DNA of 64,000 nucleotides, taken from contig CAJJDP010000011.1 of the NCBI GenBank assembly GCA_905182995.1, positions 632,432 through 696,431 of the forward strand, written 5' to 3'. Every line of letters begins with the position of its first letter. Positions within the stretch are counted from its first letter, which is position 1. The notes under the pieces are model-generated. The model was not told the origin of the DNA. It did not search any database and saw nothing but the letters and a program-made list of their open reading frames with translations. A program made the position numbers and the translations under genes. This DNA comes from Paramecium octaurelia (taxonomy: Eukaryota > Ciliophora > Oligohymenophorea > Peniculida > Parameciidae). Positions 36,849 through 46,472 of the stretch are shown here, piece by piece.

Positions 36849-37748
36849 TCAAGCATTAAGTTATTACCTACTAGAACTTTTTGGCATTGAAGTAGATGAG
36901 TTATGATGCTTTCGTTGTTTACTAAAGGTTTTCCCTTCAGATTTTGCCAATTTCCGATCTGATTATGGAGATTGTTTGGTAGATAACAAAGTTTATAGTA
37001 GTAATTTTTAATTTTTCAATAAACAAATCTCATCTTTAATTGTTCTTTTTTCACTTTCAAATTTTTATGCAAACTCAAATGTCTAATATTTCAATTTATC
37101 TATTTCATTTCTATACAAACTCAATAGCTAATCATCATTCTGAGGTTAAGATGTTGAAGATCTAGTGGGAATATTGAGAGTTCTAACAGTGCAGGTTGCC
37201 TCCGAATCTAGTTCATCTGCTGTTATCAAGGAAGATTTTTTGGAATGCAAACCAAACAAATTCTTCTCACTTTTTTGTTTTAACTATTTTTGGACTCTTA
37301 ATTTAATATTAAGATCATAAATTATATCATCTTTTTATTTTAACTATTTCTTTAGCCCTTCAATAGCGATTTCATATTTTTATTTTGCCATCTTCATCAA
37401 CTTTTCGTGCTCGGATTAGACTTACATGAGGAGATCTTGAAATTGCATTTCTTTCTTGAAAAACTCTTATTGTTGTTGGAGCAATTTTTCATTTAGGTGT
37501 TAAACTTACTTTAATAATTGATTTTCTTGCTGCTGATTAAACGCTTTGGCCTTGCTGTACTAATTTAATGAATCAGTATATTCATCTTGTTCTGTTTAAT
37601 TTTTGTTTGAATTCTAAAAGCAAGGTTACAACATCGATTTTATCTAATCGCTTGGACGAATCTATGCCAATGATTGGCCAGTGTATTGAGAATAGACCAA
37701 ATCATCGACTGTCTCTTAAACTTGATATTACTTAGGTCTGTTGTTCAT
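36849..37748 (-). CDS. Coiled-coil protein, 299 residues
   Basis: This is a single exon from ATG 37748-37746 to TGA 36851-36849. The N-terminus is mixed (MNNRPKQYQVQETVDDLVYS). Residues ~70-165 form a Gln/Glu/Lys-rich coiled coil (ENQLLKQVQHLNEKLL, EGLKKQLKQKDDIIYDLNIK), and a second coil lies at ~205-250. The end is basic and Ser-rich (KQRKHHNSSTSMPKSSSRQQ). No specific family is recognised; such coils are common in basal-body and cortical proteins. Its start lies 47 bp from the divergent zinc-finger gene. Confidence 0.75.
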
Positions 37749-37795
37749 TAAGCAATTATTTATAAATATGAATGCATTAATAACAATAAGTTAAT
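37749..37795. promoter_or_regulatory. 47-bp bidirectional intergenic region
   Basis: This is the only DNA between the start codons of the coiled-coil gene (-) and the C2H2 gene (+). It is A/T-rich (ataaatatgaatgcatta). Both promoters must overlap each other or the coding regions. Confidence 0.55.
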
Positions 37796-38951
37796 ATGGA
37801 TCCAGCCTATTCGACTAACAAAGACGATGCATCAGTCTAAGCGAGAGCAAGGAGGAGAAGGAATGATCAAAGTAGTAGGGATTATACATGTGGATGTGGG
37901 AAGAGCTATTTAAGTTACCCCGCATTATACACCCATTTGAAGTATCGCAACTTATATACGGAGGCAAAAACATCAAGGAAGCCCACCTCAAGGGACCACT
38001 CAACCTAATAATATGAATCCAAAGGCAAATAGGGGCAGACCCAAGAGAGTACGAATGATTTTATTAATTCAAGTTAGATGAAAATGACTTGAAGGAAGGC
38101 AAATCAGACGATGAAAGATCAATTAGCAATAATGAGCCAGATGAAACCATTGAATAAGTCCTTCTCTTTCTAGATAGCATCGGCAATTTCAGATCTGTAA
38201 GACTGCATTATGAAATTTCAAGGGCGTGAAGTATGAAAAAGAAGAAGAAAAATAAGGCTATTTGTTGAATTGCTTTCCCAAGGATTATTTTAACAACTCT
38301 CTGGATTATTCGGCCATTTATAACAATATTAAGGACATCACAAATGAAAGAGTAAAAAATTGCGGCATAATTTCAAATAGGTAAAAAATCCAGATCAGGA
38401 TCCTCTTACGAAGGAGGAAATTGATAAAGACAAAAACATTAAGAAAACTTAAATAAATAAAATCTTAGCCTATTTTCTTGTGGCCATTGGCCCTCTATTG
38501 AATGAAGATGCTTACAAGGAAGTAAGATTATGTTTTTGATAAAGATGGCTACCTTTATTGTTCTATTCTCAATCGCACTTAATGAAACGGGTTATTAGGC
38601 CCTCTAAAATTATGAATAAGAATAATATCAGCAAGGAGATACTGATAAAAAGCCTTAATCACTAGTCAAACAAGGTATGGATACATTTAGTATCAAGACT
38701 AAAATTTGAATGCATATTGCGAAGAATAAAATGGTGAACACATTTTATTAATAACAAATGAATTTATTTTGTCATTTTTACCATTGAACTTCCCTAAATT
38801 GGGGAACATAGAAAAAACTTTTAGAATATTTGGTAGTCCAGATGAAAAGTTAAAAAATGCTGTTTATGTTACTTAACATTTATCTTACTGGTTGTATGCT
38901 ATGAAATTTACTAACTCAAGATTAGCTCTATACACAGATGATGATTAATGA
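37796..38951 (+). CDS. C2H2 zinc-finger protein with AT-hook
   Basis: The protein has 335 residues and six introns: 37942-37963, 38049-38073, 38197-38222, 38352-38380, 38522-38544 and 38675-38697. The finger near residue 35 reads YTCGCGKSYLSYPALYTHLK with QKHQG after the first intron, so the second His appears only after splicing (C-x-C...H-x4-H). An AT-hook-like RGRPKR follows. After an acidic linker, a C-terminal domain of ~200 residues (LLNCFPKDYFNNSLDYS, KILAYFLVAIGPLLNEDAY, FILSFLPLNFPKLGNIE, YWLYAMKFTNSRLALY) is helical and unassigned. The set looks like a ciliate DNA-binding regulator. Targets are unknown. Confidence 0.82.
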
Positions 38952-39168
38952 TAAATAATCATAATTGTTAATTTGATATATTTTCATTCAAGCTATTTTT
39001 TATAAATTTATACCATTAGGTTTTATACTATCATATTTATAAACCCTTAGAAGTTTTAAATGGATTCCTAATAAGTTAATTACAATCATCTTTAAACCAA
39101 ATATCAATATTTAAATTATATAATATTGTCTATATGGAGAATAAATCAATTTAAAACCACTGAGTCTT

Positions 39169-40395
39169 TCATTATAATGATAAGTTTTCACTCTGCCCCC
39201 ATCTGATTGGTTGTCCATTTTACCAAATCCCTTTTCTCACTTTGTTATTATATGTAAACATCCCTTCCCCATGTTGCTTTCCATTTTTCCATTGCCCTTT
39301 ATAAATTCTTCCATCAGACCAATCTAATTCTCCATACCCATTTCTTTCATCCCTTTCAAACTAGAATTAAGGTAATTTACTTACATTTCCTTTGTAGGTC
39401 TTTCCATCAGGCCATGTATAAACTCCCTAGCCATTCATTTGATTCAACATCCACTCTCCATTATACTATGAATGAGTATGAAACTTACTTTCTTCCCGTC
39501 TTTCCAGCTATATTCTCCATTTCCATGAGGCATACCATCAAGTAATTCTCCTTCATACTTGGAACCATCAGGCCATTCAAATATACCCTAACCTGTTTTT
39601 TAACCATATTAATAGGTGCCTTCATACCTTTGCCCATTATTCCATTATTCAACTCCTCTCTCAATATCATGTAATTTATTACTCCATGTTGTTTGTCATC
39701 AACCCAATCGCCATTATAAGTTGTTCCGTCAATCATGACGTACTTTCCAACTCCCCAAGCCTTGTCATTTATCCATTGCCCTTCGTAACTAATACTTAGA
39801 CTGAAAGAGTACTAATCCCCATTAGGTAAGACCATTCTTCCGTATCCATGCTGTTAATCATTGTTCCATTCCCCCTCGTATATTGACCCAAAGGAATAGA
39901 GTTATTTTCCAAAGCCATGTCTCCTGCTATCCAACCATTACCCTTAGTAAATCATTCTTAATACTATGTAATATATACCCTTCATCAATTTAAACTGGAC
40001 CAACATAAGTAAGTGTTTGATCTTTACTAATTGGAAATGGAAACGGACCTTGAATTGACCAGGATAATTACCTAAAGAGTTAAATATCTTTATAGCAAGT
40101 GAAGTTTATTCATCAAAAATCTATCCTATTAAAGAATGCATATATACATTAGCATTATTAATCAGCGCTCCTCTATAACTCTTAATGCTTCCATAGTTCT
40201 CTTCCTGTGCTAGATTTGAATGCTAAGCCATACATCGATTTTCTCAGATCTGATGGGTGAACTTGGAGTTTCATTCGATTCTTTTATTTTAGTTTGCATT
40301 CCGATCTCCAAATTTTCATTATTTATGTAGATGGGAGCTGTTATTGCAGTAAAGGATTCCTTTTCCTGTGTAGTATTTGTACAACAAGTTCCCAT
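39169..40395 (-). CDS. MORN-repeat protein with acylation-type N-terminus
   Basis: The protein has 360 residues and six introns: 40205-40233, 40049-40071, 39943-39964, 39660-39682, 39466-39488 and 39361-39384. The N-terminus MGTCCTNTT has a glycine at position 2 and two adjacent Cys, the pattern of N-myristoylation plus palmitoylation. From residue ~120 to the end lie about ten MORN repeats, for example YEGEWNNDQQHGYGRM, YEGQWINDKAWGVGKY, YNGDWVDDKQHGRG, YEGTYQYGQKTGQG, YEGELLDGMPHGNG, YNGEWMLNQMNGQG and YKGQWKNGKQHGEG. MORN proteins sit at membranes, often of the ciliate cortex or basal bodies; that location is inferred. Only 32 bp separate its start from the stop of the upstream gene. Confidence 0.9.
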
Positions 40396-40427
40396 TTTGT
40401 ATTTTAATTTTATATATGAAAAAAAAT

Positions 40428-42429
40428 TCACTCAAAGCTTTCAATCTTTTATAACAACCTTAAAAAAGAATGAAACTATAGTCTCTAATACAAATTCCTA
40501 CTCTGCTATTCAAGAAACTAAAGGAAGATATGAATATCCAAAAAACATTATGAATAATGCACTTAATTCAATATATTATAATCACGAGAATATTTTATTA
40601 AAACCATTTTCTGCTGAAACTTCTCCAATTTCTAACATTTTATTAGATAGTCAAATTGTTATATTTCAAAAGTCATTAAAAATTGGGATGGACTTAAATT
40701 GAAAGATTATTGATTTCTAATTGAAATCTTGTTCAATTAAAACTTAATTTAAAACAATTCCCAATCTTGAAATACTTTCTCAAAATTAAGAAAATTGCTT
40801 GCAAATTATTCATTATAATAATGGTATTAATACTGGTTTTCATATTCATTTAATTATCGAAACTTGCAATCCATATAACTTAACATAAAATTTAAAGCTT
40901 CCAGAGATACTTCCTTCAATATGAAGGTATTCCTATTTGGAGAAATATAATTTACTGAATGATCTTATTTTCTGAATGACAACAGTCGTTTCTCAGCTCT
41001 GTATTACATCATATACTCTTAGTTTAATTCAATTTTCAATTATCCTTGTCTTGCCTTTTCATTCTTATACAACACTAATACATTAAACAAACTCATACTT
41101 CCAGATTAATCCAAATAGAGATTGTAAGTTCCTAGCTTTTTACCCTAATCATCAACGTTTTACATTCCAAAAGAAGCTGTCTTTTATATAATAATGATTT
41201 TTTACTAGAATTTTCTCAAATGGCTCTGAAAATTTAAATTTGACCTTTGCATTATCATTTAATGTAAAAGCACCTTCTACCAAGGCCACTCCTTATTAAA
41301 CACAAGAGTATTATGTAAACCTCTATGAATATTTTAGGTGTTTATCAGAATTTGTTATATCGAACTTCTTGCCAACTATTTTTGTTCTTTAAAAAGATTG
41401 ATCAGTTTATATTTCTTTTCCTTAATTTTGAGATTACTCGACAACAATCGGTATATCTTATTTCTCTTAATTTAAATCTTAAGTATCAATAACTTTTATC
41501 TTTGTTGGATTACTTTTTTTAATTTAATTACTTTCAGATGGTAATAAAAATTAAATTCTATCTTAATTATCATTATTGACATCATTTTTAGGATTGTAAA
41601 TATACTCAGGTTTATATTATTTTTCTTACTATAATTATAATCCTTATTGATAGTCTTTCTTTGATTATTCCTAAGCATACAATTATGGTCTTTATTATTA
41701 GTTTGAGGGGCTTTTATACCATCTTAGAGGTTTATTTGATGGATCTTCTTATTAAAATTGATACACATCAGTATTCTCTTGTTATTGTACGTATTTATAA
41801 TCATATTAATTTTGGTATGTTTAATTAGAGTTCTAGTTAAATTATATATTTTTTTAATAAAAATAGTCCTCTTACTAAGGTTATGGGGCTTCGTTGTAAG
41901 AATATTGACTTTCCTATTTATGGTTAAGCTCTAACTTATCAATAAAATTCAACATTTCATTGATAATCGTATTGAATTTATACTTAACTCCTTCTAAAAA
42001 AGTATTAACTAAAGATTAGTTAGATTATCCAGATGAATTATAATATATTTCAATATATTTTTTGAGATTGCTGTCATATTAGTGGTTAGGAGATATACTC
42101 TCTATTTGCTCATTATTTATAATTTACTCTTGCAAATGTACAAATTCAATAATAGAATGATTTTAAAAAAGTTAAAATAGAGACTTAATTCTTTAGTTAA
42201 TTTATTACTCTTCTTTTGCAATATACTCAGAAATATGTTACTCAATAGACATTTTGAGTTTCTGGTTGTTTTCTTTTAACTTGATATTAACTTTCTTCTC
42301 GAACTTTTCTTAAGTATAAACTTTGTGTTGATATTGGAAATGATTCTATAACTCTTTCCAATTAGTTATAGCTCTATTTAATTTACAATCTTTATCAACG
42401 CAAATTAAGTTTGACTCTATATTTTTCAT
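40428..42429 (-). CDS. Hypothetical Gln-rich protein, 657 residues
   Basis: This long frame starts at ATG 42429 and ends at TGA 40430-40428, with one intron placed at 41136-41163 (28 nt; a 19-nt version also keeps the frame). The N-terminus (MKNIESNLICVDKDCKLNRA) has a C-x5-C pair and is followed by coiled coil, as in ciliate zinc-binding coiled-coil proteins. A Gln/Asn/Tyr-rich middle (~170-330) follows, then a folded-looking part (~390-470: GVALVEGAFTLNDNAKVKFK, LGTYNLYLDQSGSMSLFNV) that could be a beta-sandwich. The rest is helical and Gln-rich to the stop. I do not recognise a family. Confidence 0.65.
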
Positions 42430-42852
42430 TGATAAAATAATAAATTATTTAAAATCCCAAAACCTGACAATTATTCTGTATCAGTTTAAAATCCAATACA
42501 ATATATTAGTAATCTCAAGAAATTTAATATAAAAAGTCAAATTTTATGCTAACTCCATCATTTTATCTACTTTTCATCTAAACTTCTAAAGTGATACTAT
42601 AAATAACTTAAAGTTAGTAGAGATTTCATTCGAATATTTGAGATAATCAAATATTAAACTAATTTTGAATATACATTCCTAATAAGATGACTAAATATTA
42701 TGTGTTTACGTTTACTCAGCATAACATAATCTGCTTTAAATGAAAAATTTTAGATAAATAATAAAGATTAAATTTAAAATATAATAACATAGATTTATAG
42801 AGTACATTTATATTTACTAAACTAATATATTACTTGAAATACTAAAAATGCA
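42430..42852. other. AT-rich gap, no gene seen
   Basis: This gap lies between two minus-strand genes. No coherent frame or repeat was found. Confidence 0.5.
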
Positions 42853-43812
42853 TCAAAACCTTTTTTCCACCAAGGCTTGTTATCTCCAACTTTCGCTAAA
42901 TTCATTCATTTAAGCCATAAATTCATCTTAGTACCCTCTAGGTGCTTTTTTTTTGACTGGTTTTAGATTTAATGATATGCCGTTTTTGTATATAGGTTAA
43001 TTCAAAGTGGAAGGATCGACTAATGATAACTGATAAAAGTACCAAAAGGAAATGAATCCTCTTCTGAACTGAATTTCAATTACTCTTCATCAACAGGTTC
43101 ATTTATATCATGTTTCAATTTGCATGTTTCTACATTATCTTGATGAGTGAATGGTTTAAGATTGGTATTGATTTTATTTTAATCCTTCTTTTTTTATCTC
43201 AATGTATTTACTATTTGCTGGAAATCTTCATTTCTTGATTTCTAAGACTATTACAGAGAAGTCTTCAACAACAATATTTCCTTATTTTTAATTTCCATGT
43301 CAGAATTAAGATTCAGAATATGTTAGGAGAGAATATCGATGTCAGATTGTATTTTGTTAGCCAACAGTAAGAAAGTTTTTTTCAGTTCGGCGAAAAGAAC
43401 TATTTTGAATGGCTACTCTAATTGTTCCATGCGTTCAAGAATACGAAGGAATGATGTAAATGTCAATTCTTTACAATTGGCACATTCAGTAGTTAAGCAA
43501 GATTCAAGTACTTTACTTATTCTAGTATAATGCTTACATGTTTTTAATATCCTGGAAGCTAGAAGCATCCTCACAAGTATTATATTATCTGATACGCTTT
43601 CCTAATTTCTCTTTTAAAGTAGTGACCACACTATTCTAAGTTGGCGAATATATTTCTTAACACACAGAACTCATTAATCTTTTATGCAATTATTGATAGT
43701 GATAGTTGTTAGTTTTCATTATTGAGAGGTTTGGACTTGAGCGGTGTAAATTTTTTTATGATTGTCTCTGTATTTTACTAATAATTTCATCCAAGTGAGA
43801 AGTCTTCTTCAT
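42853..43812 (-). CDS. Hypothetical coiled-coil protein, 304 residues
   Basis: Introns at 43516-43537 (22 nt) and 43020-43042 (23 nt) give 305 codons ending at TGA 42855-42853. The start at 43812 is the first ATG after an in-frame TGA; a second ATG lies at 43719. The sequence begins MKKTSHLDEIISKIQRQSQK. It has a CANCKELTFTSFLRILERME helical segment, a coil near QSDIDILSQHILNLNSDMEI and an acidic region. The conserved-looking tail is PVKKKAPRGYQDEFMAQMNE then FSESWRQQALVEKRF. The family is not recognised. Confidence 0.7.
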
Positions 43813-43819
43813 TAATTTA

Positions 43820-44100
43820 TTTATGAATTGATATATTCATTTACGTACGAATTCTTTTACTTTCAAGATAAATCCAAGTGGTTAATAGATTCAATTAACC
43901 TTGGAAATCATTAAAAAGACAATACAAATCCCTTTTCTAATTTCCAAAGATTCCAAATTTCCATTAATTTCAATGCTCTTTCATTTTGCAATCCATAAGA
44001 ATAAATCATGATCTATATTATTCTTTGTAAATCGAATACAAAATCAAAAAGATATCTACTTCATCAGAATCAAATATATTTTATTCTAATGGATTACCGT
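43820..44100 (-). pseudogene. Decayed zinc-binding/B-box-like family fragment
   Basis: Upstream of the coiled-coil gene, the minus strand reads HDLFLWIAK, KSIEINGNLESLEIRK and IYQPLGFILKVKEFVRK in one frame, broken by three in-frame TGAs. The pattern (short segment, then a K-S-x-E-x-N-x-x-LESLE helix, then IYQ) resembles a large Paramecium family with an N-terminal Cys-rich zinc-binding domain and a coiled coil. Gene decay seems more likely than splicing, because no GT...AG of normal size spans the stops. Confidence 0.35.
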
Positions 44101-45156
44101 TTGAAAAATGAAAATTGATTAAATGAGAACTGATTGAAAATTAATCCAATGATATCATACAGGATCATAAATTATCTACCTAGGTATAAGTTAAAGAACG
44201 CTAATTGTAAATTTTGATTAATGAAGACTGGAAACTAACAATAAATATGTTCTAGCTTATATAGTAGGTATTTTGAAAGGATTTTAAATCATTTATTGAA
44301 AAAATGAGCAGGTTTAAACAATCTAAATGCATAGATAATTTGTTAAAATTTATGTAGTTAAGATTGTTAATAATTTATGAAAAAAATTCTATTTTGAAAA
44401 TTAGATTACTGAAATTTAAAGAGAAAGGTATTTATGTGGAATTTTGAGTTAAAGATAGAAAGAAATCATATAAGAGTCTTTAGAATGAATAATTAAGAAC
44501 TGTAAAATGTAAAATTGCTGTAAATTTATGAAGAAGGATAATAATTTTTACAATATCATACTTTGAATGAATAGGAAATTATGAAAACTAAAAATGAAAT
44601 AAAGATCAGTTCAAAGAGATTCAAGGATAAAAACGAATATGATTTAGGTATTAAGAGATTTAATAATTGAATTAATAATAGATTTGAAGTTGAAGTAGAA
44701 AGAGAAAGATTTTAAAATTAAAATTAACTTTGAAAATTGTACTTATTTGACAGATATGTTTTGGTAAGCAATAAAGAACACATTCAAATCCCAATTTTAT
44801 AAATAAAAAATAAATTAAAGAATTGTGTTATTCACTCTTGGCAAGTGTAAATTTAATAATAAAAATATGATGAAAAATAAAATAAATAAAATTAAAATTA
44901 TTATATGATATTAAATCATTATTCAAATTACATAGGAAAATATGATAATATGAATATTATATATAAAAATATATATATAAAATCCAAATTTAGTTCTCTT
45001 TTTTGCTGAATTATATTATTCCTGTGAAAATTTTAGAAGTTTTAATCCTAATATCATCATCCTACTTCTCTTTCCATAAATACTAATTTGCCAACTTTTT
45101 CTATTTAAATTAGGTTTTTATTACATAATTAAACAATATTAAATATAGAAAACAAA
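44101..45156. other. Degenerate AT-rich stretch, no confident gene
   Basis: Short plus-strand pieces read as protein (from ATG near 44,305: MSRFKQSKCIDNLLKF; near 44,530-44,650: QFLQYHTLNEQEIMKTKNEI) but are interrupted by TGAs and frame changes. They may be remains of an old gene. Beyond 44,850 the DNA is nearly pure A/T. Confidence 0.35.
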
Positions 45157-45998
45157 ATGAATCCTAACAACTATCAAAACTTAAATGCTAATGGTATACC
45201 CAATTTTGCTTACCCTCCTCATCTATCCTATTTCTAACTATATTTTCATCCATAATATCTCTAATATTGCCTTTAAAGACATTTAAACTCTTGTGTTAAT
45301 ACAGAATTGCAAAGCAATAAGCCACAAATTGAAGCTATCACAATTTACAGCGATGATGAATAACCTATTGTGAAGCCAAAGGAATAAATTTAAAAAGTCA
45401 TCCCAGTGTTACAAATTAATAAAGGATAGTAGAAGCTTTTGAACCTTGATTAATTATAGTTATAAGGGAAAATATATGATAACGATTCGAGTGATTCGCC
45501 TTTATTAAAAAACAAAGTCTAAAAATGTTTAAAATAACAAAAATCAAAAATATAAAATAAAAACGAAAGCTTTTAGTCACTTAAATTAAAAAAGAAAATA
45601 CTCAAACCTTAAAGATAACCTAAAATTTCAAATCTAAGCACAATAAAATAGGTTTAGATTGGTAAATATCGCTAATAATATAAATTTAATTAGTCAAGTG
45701 TTAAAACACAATTAATAAAAGTTTACACTAAAAATGAAGATGAACGTAAGATTTATTTATAATATGAGATAGTGTAAAGATTAAGAGAACTCTTATTGAT
45801 AAATTTTCCAAATTCCAGTGATGAAGATGCCATCAAATTATTAAATGTAACTGGAAAATCATATGAAAAAGCAATGGAATTGGTTAGAAAAAATGAATTA
45901 CTAGTTTAATATATCCTTGAAAGTAAATTTTTATAGTTAATTTAGCAAATAAAAATAATGAATATCTAGAAGATGATGATGATAAAACTACAAGATGA
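45157..45998 (+). CDS. Hypothetical protein with UBA/CUE-like C-terminus
   Basis: The protein has 272 residues, with a 23-nt intron at 45923-45945 and stop TGA 45996-45998. The N-terminus (MNPNNYQNLNANGIPNFAYP) is Asn/Tyr/Pro-rich and followed by IEAITIYSDDEQPIVKPKEQ. The middle is a basic Lys/Gln-rich low-complexity region. Near residues 215-250, RELLLINFPNSSDEDAIKLL and NVTGKSYEKAMELVRKNEL have the three-helix pattern of UBA/CUE ubiquitin-binding domains. The acidic end is EYLEDDDDKTTR. The domain call is by pattern only. Confidence 0.7.
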
Positions 45999-46472
45999 CT
46001 TGATTTTTTTATTAATTTTTACATATATATATATAAATTCAGCTAAATTTGAACTATCAAAAACTTATGCTACATATATATGAGACTATTCGTAAATGAT
46101 GGCATTTATTCAATAGAACCGATAGATTCATAATAAACTTATTAAAAAAGAATAAGAATTATTTCTGATAAATCAGTAGGAAGGCTATATTATAAAAGGC
46201 AAATAAATTTAAGTGTTCATTTTTTAGAAAAAAATATTTGATGTAAACGATTACAAGCTGTGATTGGTAAGGTTTTCAATTATTTTATTCAATTGTTAAT
46301 AATAGTTTTAGGTTCGAATTTTCATTTAAAAATTAGTTTAAGTATTTATTTATACAGATTTAATATATAATATTTTAGTCTATTCATAAATAATAGTAGA
46401 GTATTTATATGAAATGGAATAAAAAATAAACATAATTGAAAGATACATAATTTATTAATGATATTAATGTAA
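45999..46472. other. Convergent gap, no confident gene
   Basis: The gap contains a 53-codon plus-strand frame from ATG 46080 (MRLFVNDGIYSIEPID), which may be a gene remnant or chance. The remainder is A/T-rich. Confidence 0.4.

Noticed and set aside
40331..40702. 123-codon plus-strand frame from ATG 40331
   Set aside because: It overlaps the start of the MORN gene and the end of the 657-residue gene, both on the minus strand and both with better-supported composition.
46080..46241. 53-codon plus-strand frame MRLFVNDGIYSIEPID
   Set aside because: Protein-like at the start but too short, with no homology recognised and no intron extending it; kept only as a note in the gap entry.
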